Below the pieces are notes generated by a model. The model was given only the letters and a program-made list of their open reading frames with translations. It was not told the DNA's origin and ran no database searches. 64,000 bases of DNA from Streptomyces spororaveus (GTDB lineage: Bacteria > Actinomycetota > Actinomycetes > Streptomycetales > Streptomycetaceae). Positions within the stretch are counted from its first letter, which is position 1, and every line of letters starts with the position of its first letter. The stretch is taken from assembly GCF_016755875.1 (NCBI RefSeq), contig NZ_BNED01000005.1:5842001-5906000 (forward strand), in the 5' to 3' direction. The position numbers and the translations under genes were made by a program. Of the stretch, positions 38,777 to 47,441 are shown piece after piece.

Positions 38777-40207
38777 CGGTGGTCGGTGACGTGTATGGGG
38801 GTTTCCCGTCAGTCTCATCGTCTCTCCGTGTCGGGCCGGTCCCTCAAGGGCGCTCCTTCGTCGCGTCGCTTCGCGATGGCCTTCGGCCACCCTTGACCGA
38901 CCGTCCCGCCCCGGAAATCCGAAGACTGCCGAGAAGCCCCCAAAAGAACGAGCCGGTCCAGGCTTTGAAGGACGGGGCGGCCAGAGACCCCCTGCCCGGA
39001 CGGGGGCGGGCACACTCCCGAGACGGGGCCCATGACAGACCCCGGCCCGGGTCGGGGGAGGCGCGCCACATCGCTACGCGCTCCTCATCTCTCGGCGTCC
39101 GACGACCGTCTTGGGCTGGGCATAGGCCGCCCACGACCTCGATCCGACACTCGACCTGCGTCCGACGACCGTCCGGGGCCTGGGCACAAGCCGCCCACCA
39201 GACCGGTCCGCTGCCCGACTCGTGTCCGACGACCGGCCGGCGCTGGGCATTGAGCCGCCTCAAATCGCTATGCGCTTCTCCGAGACTGCGACCGGCGGCC
39301 GGTTGGGGGCTGATGAGAGTCTCTGAGGGGGACTGGCGGCTGACACCTCCACTATTCCGTCGTGGAATCGGGTCAGCGCCAACATGACACCAGAAATCAA
39401 CCCCCATACGGGGGCAATTAGGGCAAACCGACGACCCTTTGGGTCGCCCATGTGCGCTGACCTGTATCCACGACGAAATAGCCGCAGTCCCACGCCTTTT
39501 CACCTCCGGACGGCAGTCAGACGCAGTCAAAAGGGACCCTCAACGCGCCCGGGCGGGCGCACCGGCCGTCGGCCGCCGGCAAAGAGGAGCATCCGAGAGT
39601 CCTCGGCGGCCTATGACTGCGCAGACGGTCGTCGGACGCCGTCAATGAGAAACCGACGGATGGTGGGCGGCCTATGACCCGCCACGGACGGCCGTCCGCC
39701 GCCGTGAACGAGAGGCAGACGGATAGCGCGCGGCGCAGACCCCGCCACGGACGGTTGTCCACCGCCGTGAGTGAGGAATGACTGGATGGTGGGCGGCTTG
39801 TGCCCAGGCCCCGGCCGGTCGTCGGACGCAGGTCGAGTGTCGGATCGAGGCTGTGGGCGGCCTATGTCCAGCCCAGGACGGTCGTCGGACGCTGAGAGGT
39901 GGGGAGCGCGTAGCGATTTGGGGCGCTTCCCCCGACGCGGGCGGCGGCTGTCATGGGCCCCGTCTGTCGGGTGTCCCTGCCCCCGTCCGGGCAGGGGGTC
40001 TCTGGCCGCCCCGTCCTTCAGAGCTTGGACCGGCTCGTTCTTTTGGGGGCTTCTCGGCAGTCTTCGGATTTCCGGGGCGGGACGGTCGGTCAAGGGTGGC
40101 CGCAAGGCCATCGCGTAGCGACGCGAGGAACGAGCGCCCTTGAGGGACCGGCCCGACACGGAGAGACGATGAGACTGACGGGAAACCCCCATGCACATCA
40201 CTGACCA
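38777..40207. repeat. Giant palindromic repeat element B
   Basis: Homologue of element A, filling the 1.65 kb between the converging ferredoxin and KstR-like genes. Outer arms 38777-38990 and reverse complement of 40000-40207 share the GTGTATGGGGGTTTCCCG edge and the TCCGAAGACTGCCGAGAAGC core with element A. The left arm has three 63-bp units (starts 39096, 39159, 39223). The right arm has five (ends 39639, 39701, 39764, 39828, 39891). The apex hairpin 39353-39480 is 128 nt, exactly as in A. No gene is supported in 38640-40291. Confidence 0.88.
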
Positions 40208-40291
40208 CGGGGTGCGCGGCTCCCGCCCTCCGGAGCCCCCGCCCCGCGTTCCGGCTTCGCTCGCGTGGCCTTCGCCGTGCGAGCGGCGGCT

Positions 40292-40915
40292 TCAGGCCTT
40301 TTCCGGGGCCGTCAGGTCGATCAGGCGGCACACCGTTTCGATGTCGATCTTGACCTGGGCGATCGAGGCGCGGCCGGAAAGCCACGTGATCAGCGCCGAG
40401 TGCCAGGTGTGCTCGATGACCCGGACCGCCGAGAGCTGCTCGGCCGTGGGCGGCTGCTCCAGGCCCATCGCGTCCAGGATGATCGCCGTGGTCAGCCGGG
40501 ACACCGTGTCCACCTCGGGGCTCACGCTCCGGTCCGCGAACGTCAGTGCCCTTACCATCGCGTCGGCGAGCTGCGGTTCGCGCTGGAGGGCGCGGAAGGC
40601 CCGCATCAGGGTCTCCGCGACCCGGGCCGCCGGGTCGTCCCCGGCGGGCGGGCGTTTGCGCAGCGTGGTGTGCATGTGCTGGAGCTGGTCCTGCATGGTG
40701 GCGACCAGCAGGTGCACCTTGGAGGGGAAGTAGCGGTAGAGCGTGCCCAGGGCCACGCCCGCCGCTTCCGCGACCTCGCGCATCTGGACGGCGTCGAAAC
40801 CGCCCCGGCTGGCCAGCTGCGCGCTGGCGTGCAGGATCCGGCGGCGGCGTGCCTCCTGGCGTTCCGTCAGGGGAGGCGACGCCGGTGTCGTGACGGCCTT
40901 CACTTCCGCTGTCAT
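40292..40915 (-). CDS. kstR: TetR-family regulator, KstR-like
   Basis: 207 residues. The HTH region RRILHASAQLASRGGFDAVQMREVAEAAGVALGTLYRYFPSKVHLLVA reads almost like mycobacterial KstR (GGYEAVQMRAVADRADVAVGTLYRYF in part). The ligand-binding half is also similar (REPQLADAMVRALTFAD, VIEHTWHSALITWL). KstR represses sterol-catabolism genes and is relieved by a 3-keto-steroid-CoA. The intergenic region to the divergent glycosyltransferase contains a full-consensus box. Confidence 0.85.
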   Translation of the reverse strand: MTAEVKAVTTPASPPLTERQEARRRRILHASAQLASRGGFDAVQMREVAEAAGVALGTLYRYFPSKVHLLVATMQDQLQHMHTTLRKRPPAGDDPAARVAETLMRAFRALQREPQLADAMVRALTFADRSVSPEVDTVSRLTTAIILDAMGLEQPPTAEQLSAVRVIEHTWHSALITWLSGRASIAQVKIDIETVCRLIDLTAPEKA

Positions 40916-41065
40916 GTGTCCCGTTCCGTGTCGTTGCGCGGGCTGAATCCGGGCTGGTCCGCGGCCAGCATCGCAGGCGCCGGAGCCGTGGCGCGAATCA
41001 CCTGCTCCGCCTCTTACGGTGTGGTTTCCGGCCGGTAGATTCAATGGTCTTCGACGGATCAAGTC

Positions 41066-41079
41066 TGAAACTTGTTCTA
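41066..41079. promoter_or_regulatory. KstR consensus operator 5
   Basis: TGAAACTTGTTCTA matches all 8 fixed positions of TnnAACnnGTTnnA. It lies between kstR (start 40915) and the glycosyltransferase (start 41134), nearer the latter. Suggests autoregulation, control of the glycosyltransferase operon, or both. Confidence 0.7.
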
Positions 41080-41133
41080 CATTATCCGAGCGGTTACGCT
41101 CCGGCGAAAGTTGCAGCGAGAAGGGGGCCGAGA

Positions 41134-42456
41134 GTGACCGCTGAGGCCATGGTGACGAGCCCTTTCGCGGGCACCGCCGCCGACGGCGACCGCCCGCTCC
41201 GTATCGCACTCCTCACCTATAAGGGGAACCCGTTCTGCGGCGGCCAGGGCGTGTACGTCCGCCACCTCTCGCGCGAGCTCGTCCAGCTGGGGCACTCCGT
41301 CGAAGTCATCGGCGCGCAGCCCTACCCGGTGCTCGACACGGGCGCCTCGCTCACCGAACTCCCGAGCCTGGACCTGTACCGCAGCCCGGACCCCTTCCGT
41401 ACGCCGAAGCGCGACGAGTACCGGGACTGGATCGACGCCGTCGAGGTCGCCACCATGTGGACCGGCGGCTTCCCCGAGCCCCTGACCTTCTCGCTGCGCG
41501 CCCGCCGTCATCTGGCGGCGCGCGCCGGTGAGTTCGACGTCATCCACGACAACCAGACGCTCGGCTACGGCCTCCTCGGCGACCTCGGCGCCCCGCTGGT
41601 CACGACGATCCACCACCCGATCACCGTCGACCGCAAGCTGGACCTGGACGCCGCGCAGGGCCTGTTGAAGCGGGCCTCCGTGCGCCGCTGGTACGCCTTC
41701 ACCCGCATGCAAGGCCGGGTGGCCCGCCGGCTGCCGTCCGTGCTCACCGTCTCCGGATCCTCCCGGCAGGAGATCGCCCAGCACCTCGGTGTCCGCGACG
41801 AGCGCATCCACGTCGTGCACATCGGCGCCGACACCGACCTCTGGTCGCCGGACCCGTCCGTCGCCGAGGTCCCGGGCCGCATCGTCACCACCTCCAGCGC
41901 CGACGTGCCGCTCAAGGGGCTCGTGTACCTCGTCGAGGCGCTCGCGAAGCTGCGTACCGAGCAGCCCGAGGCGCACCTCGTCGTCGTCGGCAAGCGCGCC
42001 GAGCAGGGTCCCGTGGCCCGCGCCATCGAGGCGTACGGCCTCCAGGACGCGGTCCGCTTCGTCAAGGGCATCACCGACGCCGAGCTCGTCGACCTCGTCC
42101 GCAGCGCCCAGATCGCCTGCGTGCCCTCCCTCTACGAAGGCTTCTCGCTCCCGGCGGCCGAAGCCATGGCCACCGGTACCCCGCTCGTCGCCACGACCGG
42201 CGGCGCGATCCCCGAGGTCGCCGGACCCGACGGCGAGACCTGCCTCGCGGTGCCCCCGGGCGACGCGGGCGCGCTGGCCGCCGCGCTGGGCCGGCTGCTG
42301 GGCGATCCGGAGCTGCGGGCCCGCCTCGGCGGCGCCGGGCGCGAACGGGTCCTGACCCGGTTCACCTGGGCCGCGGCCGCCAAGGGCACCGCCGCGCACT
42401 ACCGCGCCGCCATCGAGCAGGCCGCCGCCGCGCGTACCGGCCGCTCGGCGCGGTGA
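41134..42456 (+). CDS. GT4-family glycosyltransferase
   Basis: 440 residues, GT-B fold. N-domain YKGNPFCGGQGVYVRHLSRELV holds the acceptor/nucleotide loop; the C-domain has SADVPLKGLVYLVEAL, VVVGKRAEQG, and CVPSLYEGFSLPAAEAMATGTPLVAT with the E-x7-E retaining motif. GTG 41134 has AAGGGGG upstream; ATG 41044 would overlap the operator. First of three coupled genes with a methyltransferase and a toroid protein. Confidence 0.85.
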   Translation: MTAEAMVTSPFAGTAADGDRPLRIALLTYKGNPFCGGQGVYVRHLSRELVQLGHSVEVIGAQPYPVLDTGASLTELPSLDLYRSPDPFRTPKRDEYRDWIDAVEVATMWTGGFPEPLTFSLRARRHLAARAGEFDVIHDNQTLGYGLLGDLGAPLVTTIHHPITVDRKLDLDAAQGLLKRASVRRWYAFTRMQGRVARRLPSVLTVSGSSRQEIAQHLGVRDERIHVVHIGADTDLWSPDPSVAEVPGRIVTTSSADVPLKGLVYLVEALAKLRTEQPEAHLVVVGKRAEQGPVARAIEAYGLQDAVRFVKGITDAELVDLVRSAQIACVPSLYEGFSLPAAEAMATGTPLVATTGGAIPEVAGPDGETCLAVPPGDAGALAAALGRLLGDPELRARLGGAGRERVLTRFTWAAAAKGTAAHYRAAIEQAAAARTGRSAR

Positions 42457-42520
42457 CCTTCCGCTTCCCCCGCTTCTTCCCCACCACCCCGAACCCCCGC
42501 GACCGCGAAGGCAGGACCCC

Positions 42521-43258
42521 GTGCTGACCGTCGATTTCTCCCGGTTCCCGCTCGCCGCAGGCGACCGCGTACTCGACCTGGGCTGCGGCGCAGGCCGGCA
42601 CGCCTTCGAGTGCTACCGGAGAGGCGCCCAGGTGGTCGCCGTCGACCGCAACGGCGAGGAGATCCGCGAGGTCGCCAAGTGGTTCGCAGCGATGAAGGAG
42701 GCCGGTGAGGCCCCCGCCGGGGCCACCGCCACCGCCATGGAGGGCGACGCGCTCGCGCTGCCCTTCCCCGACGACTCCTTCGACGTCGTCATCATCTCCG
42801 AGGTGATGGAGCACATCCACGACGACAAGGGCGTGCTCGCCGAGATGGTCCGCGTGCTCAAGCCCGGCGGGCGCATCGCCATCACCGTGCCGCGCTACGG
42901 CCCCGAGAAGATCTGCTGGGCGCTCTCCGACGCCTACCACGAGGTCGAGGGCGGCCACATCCGCATCTACAAGGCGGACGAGCTGCTCGGCAAGATGAAG
43001 GCCGCGGGCCTCAAGCCGTACGGCACGCACCACGCGCACGGGCTGCACTCCCCGTACTGGTGGCTCAAGTGCGCCTTCGGCGTCGACAACGACAAGGCGC
43101 TGCCCGTCAAGGCGTACCACAAGCTCCTGGTCTGGGACATCATGAAGAAGCCGCTGGCCACGCGGCTCGCGGAGCAGGCCCTGAACCCGCTGATCGGCAA
43201 GAGCTTCGTGGCGTACGCGACCAAGCCCCACCTCCCCGTCAGCGCGGCAGCCCAGTGA
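42521..43258 (+). CDS. Class I SAM-dependent methyltransferase
   Basis: 245 residues. Motif I VLDLGCGAGRHAFE near residue 20, acidic AVDRNGEEI, motif II-like FDVVIISEVMEHI and LKPGGRIAITVPR. UbiE/Methyltransf_11 type with a lid region including GLHSPYWWLKCAFG. GTG start; the 3' end overlaps the next gene by GTGA. Methyl acceptor unknown, presumably the glycosylated product. Confidence 0.85.
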   Translation: MLTVDFSRFPLAAGDRVLDLGCGAGRHAFECYRRGAQVVAVDRNGEEIREVAKWFAAMKEAGEAPAGATATAMEGDALALPFPDDSFDVVIISEVMEHIHDDKGVLAEMVRVLKPGGRIAITVPRYGPEKICWALSDAYHEVEGGHIRIYKADELLGKMKAAGLKPYGTHHAHGLHSPYWWLKCAFGVDNDKALPVKAYHKLLVWDIMKKPLATRLAEQALNPLIGKSFVAYATKPHLPVSAAAQ

Positions 43259-44337
43259 GCTCGCCCGGGCGTACCGAACACCTGGTCCTGGACGGCGTAC
43301 TGACGGCCGAGGAGGCCGCGCGGACGGTGGCGGGGATCCTCGCCGCGCAGCGCGCCGACGGGGCCATACCGTGGTTCCGCGGGCACCACCTGGACCCGTG
43401 GGACCACACCGAGGCCGCGATGGCACTGGACGCGGCCGGTGAGCACGAGGCGGCGGAGCGGGCGTACACGTGGCTGGCCCGGCACCAGAACCAGGACGGT
43501 TCCTGGTACGCGGCCTACGCCGACCGGCCGGACGGGGTGGACACCGCCGAGCCGCAGGACGCGAGCCGCGAGAGCAACTTCACCGCGTACATAGCCGTCG
43601 GCGTGTGGCACCACTACCTGTCCACGGGCGACGACACCTTCCTCGACCGCATGTGGCCGGCCGTCTACGCGGCCGTGGAGTGCGTCCTGACGCTCCAGCA
43701 GCCGGGCGGCGAGATCGGCTGGAAGCGGGAGGCGGACGGCACGGCCGTCACCGACGCCCTCCTCACCGGATCGTCCTCGATCCACCAGGCGCTGCGCTGC
43801 GCGCTGGCCATCGCCGAGCACCGCGAGGAGCCGCAGCCCGACTGGGAGCTCGCCGCGGGCGCGCTGCGGCACGCCATCCGGCGCCACCCGGAGCGGTTCC
43901 TCGACAAGAACCACTACTCGATGGACTGGTACTACCCGGTCCTGGGCGGGGCGCTGACCGGCTCGGAGGCCAAGGCGCGCATCGACGAGCGCTGGGACGA
44001 GTTCGTCGTCCCGGACCTGGGCGTGCGCTGCGTACTGCCCAACCCGTGGGTGACGGGCGGTGAGTCCTGCGAGCTGGCGCTCGCGCTGTGGGCGACGGGG
44101 GAGTCCGACCGGGCGCTGGAGATCCTGCGGTCGATCACCCACCTGCGCGCGGACAACGGCATGTACTGGACGGGGTACGTGTTCCAGGACCGGGCCGTCT
44201 GGCCGGTGGAGCAGACCACCTGGACGGCCGGGTCCCTGCTGCTCGCCGTCGCGGCGCTCGGCGGGGACGAGGCCACCACCCAGGTGTTCGGCGGGACCGA
44301 ACTCCCGGCCGGGCTGGAGCCGGACTGCTGCCGCTGA
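43255..44337 (+). CDS. Prenyltransferase/glycosidase-toroid protein
   Basis: 360 residues forming a predicted (alpha/alpha)6 barrel: GAIPWFRGHHLDPWDHTEAAMAL near 30, HQNQDGSWYAAYAD near 75 and ESNFTAYIAVGVWHHYL near 105. Aromatic and acidic residues line the expected groove, but the cyclase DXDD motif is not evident. GTG overlapping the methyltransferase stop shows coupling. Could be a cyclase-like or glycoside-processing enzyme; not resolvable by eye. Confidence 0.75.
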   Translation: MSSPGRTEHLVLDGVLTAEEAARTVAGILAAQRADGAIPWFRGHHLDPWDHTEAAMALDAAGEHEAAERAYTWLARHQNQDGSWYAAYADRPDGVDTAEPQDASRESNFTAYIAVGVWHHYLSTGDDTFLDRMWPAVYAAVECVLTLQQPGGEIGWKREADGTAVTDALLTGSSSIHQALRCALAIAEHREEPQPDWELAAGALRHAIRRHPERFLDKNHYSMDWYYPVLGGALTGSEAKARIDERWDEFVVPDLGVRCVLPNPWVTGGESCELALALWATGESDRALEILRSITHLRADNGMYWTGYVFQDRAVWPVEQTTWTAGSLLLAVAALGGDEATTQVFGGTELPAGLEPDCCR

Positions 44338-44341
44338 CCGG

Positions 44342-44644
44342 TCAGCGGCGGTAGAGCCAGCCGGCGACCGCGTGGCCGACGAGGAGATAGGCCACGGCGG
44401 CGATGCCGTAGCCGACGACGACCTGGACCCATGCGCGGCCGAAGGTGAACAGGTCGTAGGACCAGGACGCCAGCCAGGACGCGACGTCGTGGACGAGGTC
44501 GACCAGGGCGTTGCCCTGGTTGGCCTCCAGCAGGTAGAGCAGGATCCAGAGTCCGATGACGAAGGCGAGCACGTCCGCCACCAGCGCGACGGCACGGCCT
44601 GCCTGACTGCTTCCCCGGGTGCGTACTCGTGTGTGAGTGCTCAT
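44342..44644 (-). CDS. Small membrane protein
   Basis: 100 residues with two membrane helices (ADVLAFVIGLWILLYLL and VVVGYGIAAVAYLLVGHAV) joined by an aromatic loop. Stop is 4 nt from the converging toroid gene stop. Family not recognised. Confidence 0.72.
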   Translation of the reverse strand: MSTHTRVRTRGSSQAGRAVALVADVLAFVIGLWILLYLLEANQGNALVDLVHDVASWLASWSYDLFTFGRAWVQVVVGYGIAAVAYLLVGHAVAGWLYRR

Positions 44645-44757
44645 ACGGCGCGTGTTGCCGCCTCGGCGTGTCGTAAACCCGAACGGGCGCCCCCGGGTGG
44701 TGGAGGCGGGGGGAACGGGGTGAGGCTGCGGGAGACGCCTCATTCCCGGAGGAAACC

Positions 44758-45393
44758 GTGTCCGTACCCACGACCGTCCGATTCCGCCGCGCCGTCACGG
44801 CCGTGGTGCTGTCCACCGCGCTGATGGTCGGCGCCACCGCGTGCGGGAGTGGCGGCAGCGGCCCGCGCGAGGAGCTCTCCGCCGCGTCGATGGGGGAGCT
44901 GGCCGCCCTCGCGGCGGCGGAGCCCGTCGCCGCCGAGGCCGACGAACTGGCCGCCGCGACCCCGTCGCCCACCACGTCGGCGGAGAAGCAGAAGTTCGCG
45001 AAGACGCGCTTCGTCGCCAATGCGAGCCTCGCGGCCGGTGCGACGTACCAGTGGATCGTCAAGCCGTACCGCGCGGGCAAGTTCAAGAAGGGCGCCAAGG
45101 GCCGCACCTTCGCGCTGATCAAGGCGGGCCTCGCGGGCGCCTTCGCGTACAACCGGCTCAAGGCGGCGGCCCAGAACGCCAAGGGCGACCCGCTGCTGTC
45201 GAAGGCGGTGGCCCCGCTCACGGCGGGCATCGAGTCCCTCAAGGGCCTCGGCAGCAAGCTGCGCAAGGGTCAGGCGGGTGACGGCGACATCGACGCCTTC
45301 GACAGCGTCATCAACAGCGTGAAGGAAGCGGGCCAGAGTGCGGGTGCCACGGTGACGGACAAGGTCCCGAGCGCGTCGCAGCTGGGCGGCTAG
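44758..45393 (+). CDS. Predicted lipoprotein, hypothetical
   Basis: 211 residues. Twin-Arg-like FRRAV then hydrophobic VVLSTALMVGATACGSGG with a lipobox-like ATAC. The mature part is Ala/Lys rich (KFAKTRFVANASLAAGATYQWIVKPYRAGKFKKGAKGRTF in part), with no recognised domain. GGAGGAA ribosome site before GTG. Probably membrane-tethered at the outer face. Confidence 0.7.
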   Translation: MSVPTTVRFRRAVTAVVLSTALMVGATACGSGGSGPREELSAASMGELAALAAAEPVAAEADELAAATPSPTTSAEKQKFAKTRFVANASLAAGATYQWIVKPYRAGKFKKGAKGRTFALIKAGLAGAFAYNRLKAAAQNAKGDPLLSKAVAPLTAGIESLKGLGSKLRKGQAGDGDIDAFDSVINSVKEAGQSAGATVTDKVPSASQLGG

Positions 45394-45438
45394 CGATTCG
45401 AGCCCTTGCCCTTGCCCTGGCCGGGCGGTGCGGTGGGG

Positions 45439-45856
45439 TGCGGCCCGGTGGCCGCGCCTCAATCGCCGGCGGGGCTGGTGGTGTCCCCTGGGCGGTCGGG
45501 CCCGTGGGCGTGGCTTCGGGTGGGGTGGTGCCCCTCCGGGGGCTCTCCTCGGCTCGCGCCTGCGGCCGTGGTTCTGCCGTTCGGCCCGGGTTGCGCGCTC
45601 GTCCTGCGGGGAGCCCCCGGAGTGTCCCCACCCCACGGCCCCAGTGCCGGTCGGCCGGGGTGGGGGTGCGGGGACGGCGGGGGGTGTCCCCGCAGGACGA
45701 GCGCGCAACCACCCCGCACGGCCGGGACGTGCCCGCAGGCGCGAGCCGAGGAGACACCCGCCGGCGGCCCCGCACCCCCACCCCCGGACCCGACCCCGCC
45801 CACCCGGAGCCAAACCCAGCCCCGCCGGCGATTGAGGCGCGGCCACCGGGCCGCAC
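45439..45856. repeat. 418-bp near-perfect palindrome
   Basis: Outer arms 45439-45479 and 45816-45856 are perfect 41-bp inverted repeats. Inner arms are also inverted: CTCCTCGGCTCGCGCCTGCGG versus its complement near 45740, and TTGCGCGCTCGTCCTGCGGGG versus 45690-45715. The arms contain GCGCCTCAATCGCCGGCGGGG, a variant of the motif at 25855 and 31240. The 504-nt gap 45394-45897 has no gene. Confidence 0.88.
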
Positions 45857-45897
45857 CCGGAACGGGACCCGCACCCGGAACGGGAGACAATGGGCGG

Positions 45898-46290
45898 GTG
45901 ATCGAGATCGTGGTGGTTGTGCTCGGCGCCGTGGGGGCCGGGTGGCTGCTGCGGCGCAAGCATCGTGCGCGGACGGCCGCCGGGCCCGTGCCCGGGATCC
46001 CCTGCATGGTCCGGATCCCGGCCGGGGAGGGGCGGTGGCGGGCCGGGCGGGTGTACGCCGAGGAAGGCGTGGCCCGGTGGGTTCCGGAGCGCGGGGAGGC
46101 CGTCGTGCTGCCCGGCGGGCGGGCCACCGGGGTGCGGGTGCCCTCCGTGAAGGAGGGGATCTCCATCAACCCCGGCTCGCGGATCGTCACCTGTGCCTAC
46201 GACGGCGGTGGGAGCATCGAGATCGCCGTCATGCCGCTGGATGTGCGGGAGCTGCTGGAGGCCGTACCGCAGGCGGAGGACACGGCCTGA
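45898..46290 (+). CDS. DUF2550-like small membrane protein
   Basis: 130 residues. One N-terminal membrane helix (IEIVVVVLGAVGAGWLL) followed by RRK and a beta-rich domain GRWRAGRVYAEEGVARWVPERG...GSIEIAVMPLDVRELLEAV. Layout is that of the DUF2550 single-pass family, but similarity is weak by eye. GTG start with GGAGAC-like site. Starts 41 nt after the palindrome. Confidence 0.65.
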   Translation: MIEIVVVVLGAVGAGWLLRRKHRARTAAGPVPGIPCMVRIPAGEGRWRAGRVYAEEGVARWVPERGEAVVLPGGRATGVRVPSVKEGISINPGSRIVTCAYDGGGSIEIAVMPLDVRELLEAVPQAEDTA

Positions 46291-46330
46291 GCAGCCGCCC
46301 CCTTTGGCCGCACGGTCCGGGCGAGCGGCC

Positions 46331-47341
46331 TCAGCTGTTGAGGTCCGCCAGGACGCGCAGGGTGTGGGGGTCCGGGGCGGTCAGGAGGAGGTCGGTCACC
46401 GGGCCCTTGCGCCAGAGGTCCAGGCGTTCGGCGATCCGTTCCCGCGGGCCGACGAGCGAGATCTCGTCGGCGAACTCGTCCGGTACGGCCAGCACCGCCT
46501 CCTCCTTGCGGCCCGCGAGGAACAGCTCCTGGATGCGGCGGGCCTCCTCCTCGTAGCCCATGCGGGCCATCAGGTCGGCGTGGAAGTTGCGGGCCGCGTG
46601 GCCCATGCCGCCGATGTAGAAGCCGAGCATCGCCTTGACCGGGAGCAGCCCCTCCGCGACGTCGTCGCAGACCTTGGCGCGGGCCATCGGGGCGATCATG
46701 AAGCCCTCGGGGAGGTCGGTGAGGGAGGCCTGGTAGACGTCGGTGCGGGTCGGGGACCAGTACAGGGGGAGCCAGCCGTCGGCGATCCGGGTGGTCTGGG
46801 CGATGTTCTTCGGGCCCTCCGCGCCCAGGAGGAGGGGGAGGTCCGCGCGGAGGGGGTGGGTGATCGGCTTGAGGGGTTTGCCGATGCCGGTGCCGTCCTC
46901 GCCGCGGTACGGGTGGCTGTGGAAGCGGCCGTCGAGCTCCACCGGGGCCTCGCGGCGCAGCACCTGCCGGACGACGTCCACGTACTCGCGCGTGGCGGTG
47001 AGCGGGCTGGAGGGGAAGGGGCGCCCGTACCAGCCTTCGACGACCTGCGGCCCGGACAGGCCGAGGCCGAGCATCATCCGGCCGCCGGAGAGGTGGTCCA
47101 GGGTCAGGGCGTGCATGGCGGTCGCGGTCGGGGTGCGGGCGGCCATCTGCGCGATGGCCGTGCCGAGGCGGATCCGCGAGGTGTGCGCGGCGATCCAGGT
47201 CAGCGGGGTGAAGGCGTCCGAGCCCCAGGCCTCGGCGGTCCATACGGAGTGGTAGCCGAGGTTCTCGGCCTCGGTGGCGAGGTCGAGGTGGGCGGGGGCG
47301 GGGCCGCGGCCCCAGTAGCCGAGGGCGAGTCCGAGGCGCAT
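46331..47341 (-). CDS. LLM-class F420-dependent oxidoreductase
   Basis: 336 residues, luciferase-like TIM barrel: MRLGLALGYWGRGPAP, GYHSVWTAEAWGSDAFTPLTWIAAHT, IRLGTAIAQMAARTPTATAMHALTLDHLSGGR and GLGLSGPQVVEGWYG, all canonical. Uses F420H2 or FMN. Good GGAGGGACC site. The upstream CTGACG-3-CGTCAG repeat matches that of the P450 gene, linking it to the same regulon. Confidence 0.88.
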   Translation of the reverse strand: MRLGLALGYWGRGPAPAHLDLATEAENLGYHSVWTAEAWGSDAFTPLTWIAAHTSRIRLGTAIAQMAARTPTATAMHALTLDHLSGGRMMLGLGLSGPQVVEGWYGRPFPSSPLTATREYVDVVRQVLRREAPVELDGRFHSHPYRGEDGTGIGKPLKPITHPLRADLPLLLGAEGPKNIAQTTRIADGWLPLYWSPTRTDVYQASLTDLPEGFMIAPMARAKVCDDVAEGLLPVKAMLGFYIGGMGHAARNFHADLMARMGYEEEARRIQELFLAGRKEEAVLAVPDEFADEISLVGPRERIAERLDLWRKGPVTDLLLTAPDPHTLRVLADLNS

Positions 47342-47358
47342 GTACGGTCCCTCCAGAA

Positions 47359-47375
47359 TCTGACGAGGCGTCAGG
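47359..47375. promoter_or_regulatory. Inverted repeat at LLM gene start (CTGACG-N3-CGTCAG)
   Basis: Perfect 6-3-6 palindrome CTGACG-AGG-CGTCAG, 17 nt before the LLM ATG; same motif and position as at the P450. Confidence 0.58.
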
Positions 47376-47388
47376 TGACTGTAGGGCA

Positions 47389-47420
47389 ACGGCCCCCCGC
47401 CCGGAAGGGCGGGGGGCCGT
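47389..47420. terminator. Terminator hairpin
   Basis: GGCCCCCCGCC-CGGAA-GGGCGGGGGGCC, about 20 nt downstream of the stop of the 47442 minus-strand gene. No strong U tail on either strand. Confidence 0.65.
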
Positions 47421-47441
47421 CGGCCGGGATCCGGGTGGCGG

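Noticed and set aside
39096..39891. CRISPR-like array (about 43-bp conserved, 20-bp variable, 63-bp period)
   Set aside because: Repeats are degenerate, variable parts resemble each other between the two elements, units occur in both orientations inside a palindrome, and no cas genes are present.
45311..46190. Long open frames on both strands across the 418-bp palindrome
   Set aside because: They encode near-identical peptides on opposite strands because the DNA is self-complementary; typical GC-rich shadow frames.
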